From Aliicoccus persicus (lineage in GTDB: Bacteria > Bacillota > Bacilli > Staphylococcales > Salinicoccaceae), in assembly GCF_900110815.1 (NCBI RefSeq), contig NZ_FOIT01000001.1:355910-419909 (forward strand): a DNA stretch of 64,000 nucleotides. Reading direction: 5' to 3'. The notes under the pieces were generated by a model, which was not told the origin of the DNA, searched no databases, and worked only from the letters and a program-made list of their open reading frames with translations. The translations under genes were made by a program, and so were the position numbers. This document shows positions 27,012 through 36,464 of the stretch, piece by piece; position 1 is the first letter of the stretch; every line of letters begins with the position of its first letter.

Positions 27012-27210
27012 GGGAACTACCACCAATAACAGGAATCATCAGTAAGAATGCAATGATCAACAATATCCATGCAACGATCGACATAATAATCGATATCACT
27101 CTATTTTTAATTACAAAACGTGCAACATATATAAGAACTGCTGCGACTGTCATCGCACCTAACGAATAAAAAGAAATCCACATTAAATCTAATCTTGCTA
27201 TATCAAACAT
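27004..27210 (-). CDS. yphE: Small membrane protein, DUF2768 family (YphE-like)
   Basis: A 68-residue protein with two hydrophobic helices (about 8-30 and 38-62) joined by a short basic loop (KNRVIS). Its position between gpsA and yphF corresponds to Bacillus yphE, a DUF2768 protein of unknown function. The ATG is preceded by AAAGGT. The gap to gpsA is only six bases, so it belongs to the der-gpsA-yphE-yphF run. Confidence 0.75.
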   Translation of the reverse strand: MFDIARLDLMWISFYSLGAMTVAAVLIYVARFVIKNRVISIIMSIVAWILLIIAFLLMIPVIGGSSHA

Positions 27211-27216
27211 ATTAAT

Positions 27217-28263
27217 TTACCTTTCAACTTGTTCATTTAATATTTCTCTTAACTCTTCTGTCTCGCCTGTTTTATCTCTCATCATTAACTTAGTAAATGC
27301 TTCTTCCTGTGAAATACCATGGAACAAATAATGATATAAGACATTCGTAATCGGCATTTCTACATTATATTTTTGAGATAAAGCATATGCGGCTTTTGTC
27401 GTATTTACGCCTTCAACAACCATTCCCATCTCAGCTTGTGCTTCTTCTAACGACATGCCACTTGAGAGCATAATACCACAGCGATAATTTCTGGAATGCA
27501 TACTCGTTGCTGTAACGATTAAATCCCCGATTCCAGTTAAACCTAAAAATGTAAGCGGATCTGCACCTATTTTTGTACCGAGTCTTGTGATTTCTTGAAG
27601 ACCACGTGTAATTGTAGCGGCTTTCGTGTTATCACCAAATCCAAGTCCGTGAAGCAGTCCGATTGACAAGGCGATAATATTTTTAAGTGCCCCACCGATT
27701 TCTACGCCAATGATATCATCACTCGTGTAGACTCTAAAATACCGATTCATGAACACATCTTGTATTTTACGTAAATCTGTCGGATACTTTGATGCGAGTA
27801 CAACGGTTGATGGTTGACGAAGCGCTACTTCCTCTGCGTGTGAAGGACCAGATAATACTGATAAAGAATCAATATATGCTGCATCGATTTCTTCTACAAT
27901 AACGTCCGACACAAACATATTTGTATTAAGTTCTAGACCTTTCGCAATATGAACGAGGATTAACTTTTTTTTGTGTGTTTGATTTAGACGGTTTATCTCA
28001 CGACAAACAGGACGCATTGCATTAACTGGTACCGCTAAAACGATTAATTCAGCATGAACTAATGCATCCTCTAAAGATGTTGTTGCTCTAATATTAGAAG
28101 GTAAGACCACTTCTTTTAAATATTGTGAATTCGTGTGTTCATTGTTGATCTCATCTACGACTTCTTGATTTCGTCCATACATCAGCGTGTCATTATTATT
28201 ATCATCAATAACAACAGATAGACTTGTTCCGAAACTTCCAGTACCGATTATTGAGACTTTCAC
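27217..28263 (-). CDS. gpsA: NAD(P)H-dependent glycerol-3-phosphate dehydrogenase
   Basis: Reduces dihydroxyacetone phosphate to sn-glycerol-3-phosphate for phospholipid and teichoic acid synthesis. The Rossmann motif is IGTGSFGTSLSV at the N-terminus, the substrate/catalytic lysine is in VEIGGALKNIIAL, and GDNTKAATITRGLQEI completes the family pattern. It has 348 residues, a GTG start behind TAGGAGGTC, and follows der by 11 bases. PlsC, encoded at 31.1 kb, acts in the same pathway. Confidence 0.96.
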   Translation of the reverse strand: MKVSIIGTGSFGTSLSVVIDDNNNDTLMYGRNQEVVDEINNEHTNSQYLKEVVLPSNIRATTSLEDALVHAELIVLAVPVNAMRPVCREINRLNQTHKKKLILVHIAKGLELNTNMFVSDVIVEEIDAAYIDSLSVLSGPSHAEEVALRQPSTVVLASKYPTDLRKIQDVFMNRYFRVYTSDDIIGVEIGGALKNIIALSIGLLHGLGFGDNTKAATITRGLQEITRLGTKIGADPLTFLGLTGIGDLIVTATSMHSRNYRCGIMLSSGMSLEEAQAEMGMVVEGVNTTKAAYALSQKYNVEMPITNVLYHYLFHGISQEEAFTKLMMRDKTGETEELREILNEQVER

Positions 28264-28274
28264 TGAGCGACCTC

Positions 28275-29585
28275 CTAATTTCTTTTTCTACCCATTATAT
28301 GGATAGGTGTACCTGTAAAATCAAAAGCGCGTCTAAACTGGTTTTCAATATAGCGCTTATAACTAAAGTGTAGCAATTCTGTATCATTTACAAACAATAC
28401 AAACGTCGGTGGTGCAACACTGACTTGTGTACCGTAGAATATATTTAATCTCCGGCCTTTATCAGTTGGTGTTGGATTCATGCTTACACTATCCACGATA
28501 ACTTCGTTTAATGTGCTTGAAGGTATGCGTTTTTTATGCGACTCATCCACTTGACGAATGAGTGGAAATACCGTGTTCAAACGAGATTTTGTCTTTGCTG
28601 ATACGAACGTAATTGGCGCATAATCCAAAAATTGAAATGCATTGCGAATTTCATCTTCAAATTTCTTCATCGTTTTGTCGTCTTTTTCTACAGCATCCCA
28701 TTTATTAACAACGATGACGATTGCTCTACCTTCTTCATGTGCAAGACCTGCGACACGTTTATCTTGTTCAATAATACCACGTTCACCATCTAGGATGACA
28801 AGTACAACATCAGAGCGTTCAATGGCACGTCGTGCTCTTAAAATAGAATATTTCTCAGTTGCTTCGTAAATCTTTCCTCGTTTACGCATACCCGCTGTGT
28901 CAATCAGCGTGTATTCTTCACCATCTACAGTGTATTTTGTATCAATTGCATCACGTGTTGTACCTTCAATATCCGATACAATAACACGTTCTTCACCTAA
29001 TATAGCATTGATTAGGCTAGATTTTCCGACATTTGGTCGTCCAATTAATGACACTTTTACTGAATCATCAACTGCCTCACCTAAATCTAACATTTTAACG
29101 TGATCTATTGCGACATCCAGCACATCACCTAAGCCGAGACCGTGTGATCCTGAAACTGGGTAAGGGTCACCTAATCCGAGTTCATAAAAGTCATAGATAT
29201 CATTACGCATTTCAAAATTATCAATCTTATTCACGACAAGAATGACGGGTTTACCTGACTTTTGTAGTAGTCGTGCGACAAATCGATCGTCGTCTGTCAC
29301 ACCTTCTCTACCGTTACAAATCATGAGTATGACGTCTGATTCTAATATTGCGATTTCAGCTTGCATTTTAATTTGTACTTGGAATGGCGCATCTTCGATT
29401 TCTATACCACCTGTATCAATGACATTGAATTCATAATTTAACCATTCACCACTGCCATAGAGTCTGTCACGTGTGACTCCAGGTGTATCTTCTACAATCG
29501 CTTTTCTTTCTCCGATAATACGGTTGAACAGTGTAGACTTCCCTACATTGGGACGTCCGACCACTGCAATCGATGGTCTATGCAT
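28275..29585 (-). CDS. der: Ribosome-assembly GTPase Der
   Basis: Tandem-domain GTPase needed for 50S subunit maturation. G1 motifs occur twice ([12 protein letters not shown] and [12 protein letters not shown]), with DTGGIE and DTAGMRKRG as the G3 motifs and NKID/NKWD as the G4 motifs, then a C-terminal KH-like domain ([18 protein letters not shown]). The second ATG (29585) is used here: AGGAGGGT is seven bases upstream, while the first ATG at 29591 is only one base from it. The result, 436 aa, equals the S. aureus length. Confidence 0.96.
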   Translation of the reverse strand: MHRPSIAVVGRPNVGKSTLFNRIIGERKAIVEDTPGVTRDRLYGSGEWLNYEFNVIDTGGIEIEDAPFQVQIKMQAEIAILESDVILMICNGREGVTDDDRFVARLLQKSGKPVILVVNKIDNFEMRNDIYDFYELGLGDPYPVSGSHGLGLGDVLDVAIDHVKMLDLGEAVDDSVKVSLIGRPNVGKSSLINAILGEERVIVSDIEGTTRDAIDTKYTVDGEEYTLIDTAGMRKRGKIYEATEKYSILRARRAIERSDVVLVILDGERGIIEQDKRVAGLAHEEGRAIVIVVNKWDAVEKDDKTMKKFEDEIRNAFQFLDYAPITFVSAKTKSRLNTVFPLIRQVDESHKKRIPSSTLNEVIVDSVSMNPTPTDKGRRLNIFYGTQVSVAPPTFVLFVNDTELLHFSYKRYIENQFRRAFDFTGTPIHIMGRKRN

Positions 29586-29610
29586 TGGCATAACCCTCCT
29601 TTTTCACAAA

Positions 29611-29636
29611 ATAAAAGAGCGATTTATATCGCTCTT
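29611..29636 (-). terminator. Terminator of rpsA
   Basis: Perfect nine-bp stem AAGAGCGAT/ATCGCTCTT with a TTAT loop (29615-29636), followed on the minus strand by TTATTTTG. It separates rpsA from der. Confidence 0.8.
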
Positions 29637-29681
29637 AATATTATCATATATTGATTTTTCTATCATGAGACAATGTATCGA

Positions 29682-30968
29682 TTAACCTTTGAAGTCCTTA
29701 AACTTATCTCCGAACAAATCACCTAGTGTTGGTTCATCAGAATTTGAATCATCTGAGTACACTTTAGGTGTTGATTCTTTTTTCGGTCTAGCCTGTTGCT
29801 TTGGACGATCAGCTTGTTCCTGAGTCGCTTTGATTGATAAAGAAATCTTTTCTTCTTCTTCATTAATCGATAAAATTTTGACTTGAATTTCTTGATTCAC
29901 TTCAAGCACATCACTTGGTACATTGACGTGATCATAGCTAATTTCAGAAACGTGAACTAATCCTTCAACACCCGGTGCAACTTCAACAAAGGCACCAAAG
30001 TCAACTAAACGTTTAACGACACCGTCTAACACATCATCTTGAGCATGTTGCTCAACAAACGATGTAAATGGGCTTTGACCCGCTTGTTTAATCGACAAGC
30101 TAACGCGTTCTTCTTCAGGTTTAATATCTAAGATTTTCACTTCAACTTTTTGTCCGATTTCAACAGCATCTTCAACTTTTTCAACACGTGAATAACTCAG
30201 CTGAGAAATATGCACAAGACCATCAATGTTACCTAAATCAACAAATGCACCGAAGTTTGTCGTACGTACAACTGTACCTTCAACAATATCTCCAACATTT
30301 AATGATTCAAGTTGTGCTTTTTTATTCTCATTCTTTTCGCTTTCAACGATGCGTTTTCTGTTTAGGATGACGCGGTTTTTATCGAATTCAATTTCTTCAA
30401 TTTTTACTTCTAACTCTTGATCCGCAAATTGTTCCAAATCTTCAACAAATGAGTCTGAAATGAGTGATGCAGGAATGAAACCACGCACACCAACATCAAG
30501 TACTAAACCAGCTTTAACGACTTCAGTTACTTTACCAGTAATAGTTTCATCGTTATTTTTCTTTTCTTCAAGTGATTCATAAACCTTTGTTTCTTCTAAT
30601 TTTCTAATTGAAAGAATCACGTTTTGACGATTTTCCTCATTTTCAACCTTAATAACAACGCCTGAAATCTGATCATCGATGTTTACAACTTCTTCTGGTT
30701 TTTCAATGCGTTGATTTGTAAGCTGACTAATCGGAACGATACCTTCAAAATCAGTACCATCGATGTGAGCTTTTATAAATTTATCTTCAATTTTATATAC
30801 AGTTCCTGTGACAACGTCATCGATGTTAAATGGAAGTTCCTCCGTTGACTCAGTGCTCTCAACAGCTTCAACTTCATCCTTTTTCTCTTCTTCTTTCTCG
30901 TTGTCTTCAGTCGTATCGTTGTCTACAATGTTCTCTTCATTTTCTTCGTTTAAGTTCTCTATCAGCAT
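29682..30968 (-). CDS. rpsA: 30S ribosomal protein S1 homologue
   Basis: An RNA-binding protein with four S1 domains (about 49-116, 135-200, 222-290 and 307-375); domains 3 and 4 carry the canonical pattern ([39 protein letters not shown]). Like Bacillus and Staphylococcus S1 it has four rather than six domains. An unusual acidic N-terminal extension of about 45 residues is mostly Glu, Asp and Asn. ATG start behind GGAGGAG. Low-GC S1 proteins are not always bound to the ribosome, so a general mRNA-binding role is possible. It lies downstream of cmk-plsC with a 147-bp leader gap. Confidence 0.92.
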   Translation of the reverse strand: MLIENLNEENEENIVDNDTTEDNEKEEEKKDEVEAVESTESTEELPFNIDDVVTGTVYKIEDKFIKAHIDGTDFEGIVPISQLTNQRIEKPEEVVNIDDQISGVVIKVENEENRQNVILSIRKLEETKVYESLEEKKNNDETITGKVTEVVKAGLVLDVGVRGFIPASLISDSFVEDLEQFADQELEVKIEEIEFDKNRVILNRKRIVESEKNENKKAQLESLNVGDIVEGTVVRTTNFGAFVDLGNIDGLVHISQLSYSRVEKVEDAVEIGQKVEVKILDIKPEEERVSLSIKQAGQSPFTSFVEQHAQDDVLDGVVKRLVDFGAFVEVAPGVEGLVHVSEISYDHVNVPSDVLEVNQEIQVKILSINEEEEKISLSIKATQEQADRPKQQARPKKESTPKVYSDDSNSDEPTLGDLFGDKFKDFKG

Positions 30969-31115
30969 GTCGGCTCCTCCAATGGCTATCCATAAATAGA
31001 ATGATATATATAAACTTCTTATAAATATGAAGTTTTGTCAAGTAAATTCAGACAATTAACGAATAATTTATGATTTCTTAATCATTTGATTACAAAAGAT
31101 TAAATATGCGGAAAT

Positions 31116-31688
31116 TTACTTTTCGATTAACTTTGAAATTTCTTCGCGCATCAACTGGGTAAGTTCTTTACGTTTCATGCCACCTTCAGCAAGTGAAGGG
31201 ACATCGATTGGTTTTCCGTAAGTGATTGTAACACCTTCCTTACGGTTGTACTTTCCTGTAATAGCTGTCGGGACAATTTGTGCTTTTGATTTCATTGCAA
31301 TAAAACTCGCACCTTCTTGAAAGTCACCGAGTTCATCTGTTTTACTGCGCGTACCTTCTGGGAAGATCAGCAACATGTTCCCTTCTTCAAGTACCTCGAC
31401 TGACTTTTTCAATGCTGCACGATCAGATTTTCCTCGTGATACAGGAAATGCATTTAAATTTTTAATAATGAATCCTAGGACGGGAATTTTGAATAACTCC
31501 TCCTTCGCAAAAAATGCAAGTTCACGCTTAATTGTAACACCAATAAGTGGTGGATCTAGCTCAGATTTATGGGATGATGCAATAATAACAGAGCCATCTT
31601 TTGGAATGTTCTCTGAACCGTTCACTGTTATTTTAAATCGAATATAAAATGCAATTTTAACGATGTTTTTTATAATAGTATAAAACAT
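31116..31688 (-). CDS. plsC: 1-acyl-sn-glycerol-3-phosphate acyltransferase
   Basis: Makes phosphatidic acid by acylating lysophosphatidate at the membrane. The 190-residue protein has acyltransferase block I SSHKSELDPPL (HX4D), block III FPEGTRSK and block IV IVPTAITG. An N-terminal hydrophobic segment anchors it. The start overlaps the cmk stop by one base (TAATG). The cmk-plsC-rpsA order is the same as in other staphylococci and bacilli. Confidence 0.93.
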   Translation of the reverse strand: MFYTIIKNIVKIAFYIRFKITVNGSENIPKDGSVIIASSHKSELDPPLIGVTIKRELAFFAKEELFKIPVLGFIIKNLNAFPVSRGKSDRAALKKSVEVLEEGNMLLIFPEGTRSKTDELGDFQEGASFIAMKSKAQIVPTAITGKYNRKEGVTITYGKPIDVPSLAEGGMKRKELTQLMREEISKLIEK

Positions 31689-32350
31689 TACCTTTCACCT
31701 CTGATTGTGTCTTCTGCTAGATGGATTATTTTTGATGTAACTTCTTCAATACTCATGTAAGAAGTATCTAAAAATATCGCATCTTCAGATTTTCTGAGCG
31801 GAGATAATGCTCGGTTTTTATCTTGTTCATCACGCTTTCTAATCTGCTCAGTGAGCGTACGCATGTCGATTTCAATTCCTTTTTTCTGTTCTTCGATAAA
31901 TCGACGTTCTGCACGCACTTCAGGTGAAGCGTTCATATAGATCTTTAGTTCAGATTCCGGTAAAACAGTCGTTCCTATATCACGACCATCCATCACAACA
32001 CCTTTGTCTTTGGCAATCTCACGTTGCATGCTTACTAAAAACTCTCTAACCACCTGTAAGCTAGACACACGACTGACATTTTGATTGACTTCCATGCTTC
32101 TGATTTCAGCAGTCACATCTTCATCATTAACAAACACCTTTTGGTCAGGTAATGGCGTTAATCGTATGTCTAGAAGAGATAAGTCATCCAGCACATCCAT
32201 GCCATTTCTTAGTGTATGTAATGTGACCGCACGATACATCGCACCAGTATCTATATAGATATAGTTAAAATGCTCGGCCACTTTTTTTGATATTGTACTT
32301 TTACCTGCAGCAGCAGGACCATCAATTGCAATATTTATTTTACCAACCAT
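31688..32350 (-). CDS. cmk: Cytidylate kinase
   Basis: Phosphorylates CMP and dCMP for nucleotide and CTP supply. P-loop GPAAAGKST near the N-terminus, then DTGAMYRAVTL, the NMP-binding region VVMDGRDIGTTVLP and the lid-type RRFIEEQKKG. Its 220 residues fit the bacterial Cmk family with the central insert. It is the first gene of cmk-plsC and is divergent from ansA. Confidence 0.96.
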   Translation of the reverse strand: MVGKINIAIDGPAAAGKSTISKKVAEHFNYIYIDTGAMYRAVTLHTLRNGMDVLDDLSLLDIRLTPLPDQKVFVNDEDVTAEIRSMEVNQNVSRVSSLQVVREFLVSMQREIAKDKGVVMDGRDIGTTVLPESELKIYMNASPEVRAERRFIEEQKKGIEIDMRTLTEQIRKRDEQDKNRALSPLRKSEDAIFLDTSYMSIEEVTSKIIHLAEDTIRGER

Positions 32351-32370
32351 TCCAATACCTACCTTGCTAT

Positions 32371-32398
32371 TTGATTTCAGTTTATTTTATCATATATA
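32371..32398 (+). promoter_or_regulatory. Possible sigma-A promoter for ansA
   Basis: TTGATT (32371-32376), a 16-base spacer and TATATA (32393-32398), 31 bases before the ansA start. Confidence 0.4.
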
Positions 32399-32428
32399 CG
32401 CACGGAAAAGATTCCTAGGAGGGATTTC

Positions 32429-33385
32429 ATGAAACGGATTTTAGCAATACATACTGGTGGGACGATCAGCATGTCGTCACATGACGGCGTCGTGACGACG
32501 AATGAAAAGAATCCATTAACATATCAAGATGGCGTGACACTCGGTACAGAACTCGATGAAGTTTACCCGATTCAAAAGCCATCACCACATATAACACTCG
32601 AAGATATGCAACATCTGAGAGAAATAATTGAAGAGAACCAAAATGAATACGATGGCTTTGTGATTACACATGGTACGGACACGTTAGAAGAAACAGCGTA
32701 TTTCTTAGATCTAACACTAAATGTACCATCACCCGTTGTCATCACAGGTGCAATGCGTTCATCAAACGAAATTGGTTCAGACGGGCTGTATAACTATATT
32801 TCAGCCATTCGTGTTGCATCTGAATCAAGTTCAGAAAACCGAGGCACACTCGTTGTTTTTAATGATGAAATTCATGCGGCACGCTATGTCACAAAGACGC
32901 ATACTTCTAATATCGCGACGTTCCAAAGTCCTAATAGAGGTCCGCTAGGCTTTATTACTAAAGATAAAGTGACATATCACCATGAACTCTATGAACAAGA
33001 TCACTTGGATATATTTAATCCAGATATTAAAGTTGGGATTATAAAAGCGTATGCGGGTATAGAGAACACATTGTTTAACGCTTTACTTGATGCAAAATAT
33101 GATGGACTAGTTTTAGAGGCGCTTGGACAAGGAAACATGCCACCATCCGCTCTAGAAGGATTAAACGCTTGTATAGACGCAGGAATGAAAATAGTCATTG
33201 TGTCACGCGCATTTAATGGTGTTGTTGGAAAATATTATGGTTATGAAGGTGGCGGCTATAATTTAGGAATGCGCGGCGTGATTTTCAGCAACGGACAAAA
33301 TGCACAAAAAGCACGCATCGCACTCACCCTTGCTCTTTCCAATATTGACAATGATGAAGAAATCAGAGCAATTTTTGAGAAATAG
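32429..33385 (+). CDS. ansA: Type I L-asparaginase
   Basis: Hydrolyses asparagine to aspartate and ammonia. The 318-residue protein has the first catalytic threonine in AIHTGGTISM near the N-terminus and the second threonine box VITHGTDTLEETAYFLD at about residue 77-93. There is no signal peptide, so it is the cytoplasmic type I form. ATG start behind TAGGAGGG. It is a single plus-strand gene between the divergent cmk-plsC pair and the convergent ypdA, ending at a bidirectional terminator. Confidence 0.95.
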   Translation: MKRILAIHTGGTISMSSHDGVVTTNEKNPLTYQDGVTLGTELDEVYPIQKPSPHITLEDMQHLREIIEENQNEYDGFVITHGTDTLEETAYFLDLTLNVPSPVVITGAMRSSNEIGSDGLYNYISAIRVASESSSENRGTLVVFNDEIHAARYVTKTHTSNIATFQSPNRGPLGFITKDKVTYHHELYEQDHLDIFNPDIKVGIIKAYAGIENTLFNALLDAKYDGLVLEALGQGNMPPSALEGLNACIDAGMKIVIVSRAFNGVVGKYYGYEGGGYNLGMRGVIFSNGQNAQKARIALTLALSNIDNDEEIRAIFEK

Positions 33386-33423
33386 AAATGAATTCCATTT
33401 AAATATAAAAGTAATATAAAAGT

Positions 33424-33449
33424 GCACTTAACTCCTAGGAGTTAAGTGC
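33424..33449. terminator. Bidirectional terminator between ansA and ypdA
   Basis: Perfect 12-bp stem GCACTTAACTCC/GGAGTTAAGTGC with a two-base TA centre; T-rich runs flank both sides. It serves the two converging genes. Confidence 0.85.
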
Positions 33450-33458
33450 TCTTTTAAT

Positions 33459-34448
33459 TTATCTTTGCTTTAATTTTACTGATTCTTTATTGATAATATC
33501 TTTCGTAATTAATCCACCATGGAATTTACCATTTTCAATGAAGATTGTATTCGCATCATTACCCGCTGCGATTACTCCAGATATATACAAATTCTCAACA
33601 TTCGTTTCCATCGTCGTCTCATCATATGACGGTCCAACACCGTAAGGCGTTTCATTAATCTGTATGCCAAAAGATTCCATAAATGTATAGTCAGGGTGAT
33701 ATCCAATCATAGCAAAAACAAAATCATTATCGATTGTCACGAGTCCATCTGGCCCTCGAAGGGTAACAGTGTCTTCAGTAATTTCATCAACATCTGTGTC
33801 GAACTTCATTTGAATTTTACCGTGTTTTACTAACGATTCAAACTCAGGCAATATCCATGGTTTAATGCTTGGCGAATACTCACTACCACGATAGATAACC
33901 GTGACATTCGCTCCTGCATGTTCGAGTTCAATTGCAGCATCGACGCTCGAGTTTTTACCACCGATCACCAGTACATTTTGTTTAAAGTATGGATGTGCTT
34001 CTTTAAAGTAGTGATGCACTTTTTCTAAATGAGCTCCTGGTGCATGTAACTCGTTATGCTGGAAATAATAACCAGTCGCAAGCACAAGATACTTACACGT
34101 GTATTCACCTTTAGTCGTTTTCAAATGAAACAGATCATCGTTTTTTTCTCCGGACAACACTTCTTCATAGAGATTGATGTTCAAGTCATATCGACTGGCA
34201 ACTTCTCTATAGTAAACGAGTGCTTGATTGCGCACTGGTTTTTTCTCCACCGTGATAAAAGGAATATCACCGATTCCGAGTTTGTCACTCGATGAAAAGA
34301 ACGTCTGATGTGTTGGATAATGGTAAATCGTATTGACGACATTACCTTTTTCTATAACTAAGTAATCCTTATCGGCGTCTTGTAAGTCGATTGCTGTAGC
34401 TAAACCACATGGTCCTGCACCGATAATTATCGTCTCAATATAAGTCAT
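33459..34448 (-). CDS. ypdA: Bacilliredoxin reductase (bacillithiol disulfide reductase) YpdA
   Basis: An FAD- and NADPH-dependent flavoprotein that recycles oxidised bacillithiol and bacilliredoxin. FAD-binding GxGxxG motif IIGAGPCGLATAI with the family-specific cysteine in PCG, NADPH-binding VIGGKNSSVDAAIEL, and the C-terminal FAD motif YISGVIAAGNDANTIF. The 329 aa length is typical. It cooperates with bshA and the CGC bacilliredoxin in this window. The gene lies 19 bases downstream of the LysM protein gene. Confidence 0.93.
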   Translation of the reverse strand: MTYIETIIIGAGPCGLATAIDLQDADKDYLVIEKGNVVNTIYHYPTHQTFFSSSDKLGIGDIPFITVEKKPVRNQALVYYREVASRYDLNINLYEEVLSGEKNDDLFHLKTTKGEYTCKYLVLATGYYFQHNELHAPGAHLEKVHHYFKEAHPYFKQNVLVIGGKNSSVDAAIELEHAGANVTVIYRGSEYSPSIKPWILPEFESLVKHGKIQMKFDTDVDEITEDTVTLRGPDGLVTIDNDFVFAMIGYHPDYTFMESFGIQINETPYGVGPSYDETTMETNVENLYISGVIAAGNDANTIFIENGKFHGGLITKDIINKESVKLKQR

Positions 34449-34467
34449 TTTGTCACCTTTCTAAACC

Positions 34468-35445
34468 TTATGGAATTGTCAATGTTTGGCCAACTTCTAG
34501 ATTGTCGCCTGAAATACCATTCGCTTCTCTGATTCTCTGAATGTTCGCAGCCGAACCATCACCATAATATTGAATAGCGATTCTATATAAGTTATCTTCA
34601 CCAGTTACAGTATGCACTTGACCACCTGCTGATGGTGTTTCTTCTGAATCAGTATCTTTTGTTTCTTCTTCATTTTCTTGCTCTTGTTCTTGTTCTTGTT
34701 CTTGTTCTTGCTCTTGCTGCGCTTGTGCTTGTGCTTGTCTTCTGGCTTCTTCTTCAGCTGCTCGTTGACGTGCTAATGCTTCTTGTTCTCTTCTTTCAGC
34801 AAGCTCAGCATTCTTTTCATTCACTGCATTTTGTGCAGCACGTTGAAGTTGTTGTCTTTGTGCTGATGAATAATCAGCTGTCGTTTGAATCTCTGGTTCT
34901 TCTGTTTGCTCTGGTATTTCTTCAGCAACATCTGTTGATTCTTCATCTTCTTCATCGTCAGTCGCTACATCAGTCTCATCAGATGTCGTCTCTGAATCTT
35001 CTGTGTCTATCTCTTCATCTGTAGATTCTTCTTCGGTATCTTCAGTCGCGTCATTTGATGCGATGCGGTTCGTGTCTGTTTCATCCGGCAAGAAATTCGT
35101 GATGAGTAAGAATGCAAGCAGTATTGTAATTGGCAACAATAGTATACCTGTTACAATAATTGGAATAATCGGTCGTTTCCGATCCTGATTGTCATTCTGC
35201 TCACGATTTCCACTACGAAAATTCGTGAATTTTTCCTTGAGAATTTTGTTCTCTTTTTTTAATTGCGTATTATATGCTGATAGCTTTGTACTTACAAACT
35301 TTTTACCCTGTTCTAACTTATCATTTTTGACACTATTCGAGCGTGCTTTGTCCTCGTCAGACTGCGGTTTCATGTTTTCTCGCGTCTTTTCTAAATCATG
35401 ATCTTGGCTCTCTCTATTTGTTTTATGTCTATCTGATCGTTTCAC
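34468..35445 (-). CDS. ebpS: EbpS/YpbE-like LysM membrane protein
   Basis: A 325-residue single-pass protein. Residues 1-91 are highly charged and predicted disordered, a hydrophobic helix spans about 93-119, residues 125-190 are strongly acidic (Glu, Asp, Thr, Ser), residues 200-265 are Gln/Glu/Ala-rich and probably coiled, and a C-terminal LysM peptidoglycan-binding domain spans about 279-325 ([17 protein letters not shown] then [11 protein letters not shown]). The layout matches staphylococcal EbpS and Bacillus YpbE, which also lie near ypdA and fer. A GTG start follows AGGATGTGA. A perfect hexanucleotide tract encodes alternating Gln-Glu. An elastin-binding role should not be assumed. Confidence 0.83.
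   Translation of the reverse strand: MKRSDRHKTNRESQDHDLEKTRENMKPQSDEDKARSNSVKNDKLEQGKKFVSTKLSAYNTQLKKENKILKEKFTNFRSGNREQNDNQDRKRPIIPIIVTGILLLPITILLAFLLITNFLPDETDTNRIASNDATEDTEEESTDEEIDTEDSETTSDETDVATDDEEDEESTDVAEEIPEQTEEPEIQTTADYSSAQRQQLQRAAQNAVNEKNAELAERREQEALARQRAAEEEARRQAQAQAQQEQEQEQEQEQEQENEEETKDTDSEETPSAGGQVHTVTGEDNLYRIAIQYYGDGSAANIQRIREANGISGDNLEVGQTLTIP
34675..34716 (-). repeat. Hexanucleotide tandem repeat coding for (Gln-Glu)n
   Basis: Seven tandem copies of a six-base unit (TTCTTG with CTCTTG variants on the plus strand) inside the LysM protein gene. In-frame, so copy-number change would alter spacer length without breaking the gene. Confidence 0.9.
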
Positions 35446-35492
35446 GAATTTTTCACATCCTTTTAATATCTTATGTATACAACTATTGTAAT

Positions 35493-35498
35493 ATTATA
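35493..35498 (-). promoter_or_regulatory. Probable -10 box for the LysM protein gene
   Basis: Minus-strand TATAAT, 17 bases after a weak TTTAAA, 48 bases before the GTG start. Confidence 0.35.
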
Positions 35499-35580
35499 AT
35501 ACTTTTTTGTGTACTTTTAAAGTATATCTATTTTTTTATCCGTCGTTTGTATGATTCCATTCTATTTGAGTGGAAAGTAT

Positions 35581-35609
35581 TTGAATGTTTAACTGATTAG
35601 CATTACAAT
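35581..35609 (+). promoter_or_regulatory. Sigma-A promoter of fer
   Basis: TTGAAT (35581-35586), an exact 17-base spacer and TACAAT (35604-35609), 35 bases before the ferredoxin ATG. Confidence 0.65.
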
Positions 35610-35620
35610 AAATTCAGTAA

Positions 35621-35893
<273 letters not shown>

Positions 35894-35898
35894 AAACA

Positions 35899-35923
35899 AA
35901 TCAGTGCTATTTTAGCACTGATT
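35899..35923. terminator. Bidirectional terminator between fer and ribU
   Basis: Ten-bp stem AATCAGTGCT/AGCACTGATT around ATTTT, with T-rich sequence on both sides. The ribU stop codon (35907-35909) lies inside the hairpin. Confidence 0.75.
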
Positions 35924-36464
35924 TTAATTTTGGAATTAATTTGATATAGACAAAATATGAAACAATGGCAATGATCAATCCTTTAACGATGTTAAAAGGA
36001 ATGATACTTGCTGCGACTATCATGCGTACATTCTCAACAATATCTGTCAGATCGACAATTGCGCCATACGCTGGCAAGAAGACGAAATAATTTAATAGAC
36101 TCATCATCACTGTCAATGATAGAATACCTACGACAAAACCGATTATTAATCCTTTTGTCGTTTTATTTTTTAAGTAGATAAAATATACGGGTACGAGCAT
36201 CGATAATGACGCCAGTAAGTTGGCGATTGGACCGACAGGCTCGCTCGATATCAAAATGCCATATATTAATATTTTTAAACCGATGATTGCAAGTCCAGGT
36301 ATCCAGCCAAACAAAATAAACCCAATAAATGCAGGGACATCTGATAAATCAACCGTTAAAAACGGCGGTAAGAATGGTAATGGTACTTGGATTAACATCA
36401 GTATAAAACTAATCGTTCCGAGTATACTGATCAACGTTAATGTCTTCACACTAGAACGTTTCAT
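35907..36464 (-). CDS. ribU: Riboflavin ECF transporter S component (YpaA/RibU)
   Basis: Substrate-binding membrane subunit of an energy-coupling factor transporter for riboflavin. The 185-residue protein has about six hydrophobic helices, with family-like DLSDVPAFIGFILFG near the end of helix 2 and the membrane-embedded AxxxA-type region. The start overlaps the 3' end of resE by 14 bases, so it is read from the res transcript or an internal promoter. I see no FMN riboswitch upstream. Neighbours fer and resE are the same as in Bacillus. Confidence 0.9.
   Translation of the reverse strand: MKRSSVKTLTLISILGTISFILMLIQVPLPFLPPFLTVDLSDVPAFIGFILFGWIPGLAIIGLKILIYGILISSEPVGPIANLLASLSMLVPVYFIYLKNKTTKGLIIGFVVGILSLTVMMSLLNYFVFLPAYGAIVDLTDIVENVRMIVAASIIPFNIVKGLIIAIVSYFVYIKLIPKLKSVLK

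Noticed and set aside
31013-31034. AAACTTC/GAAGTTT hairpin in the rpsA leader
   Set aside because: Weak A+T stem with no T-run on the minus strand and no match to a known S1 leader; the nearby TTGACA has no -10 at a workable distance.
34632-35024. 130-codon leucine-rich plus-strand frame antisense to the LysM protein gene
   Set aside because: It is the complement of Glu/Gln/Asp-rich codons, with no ribosome site; a composition artefact.
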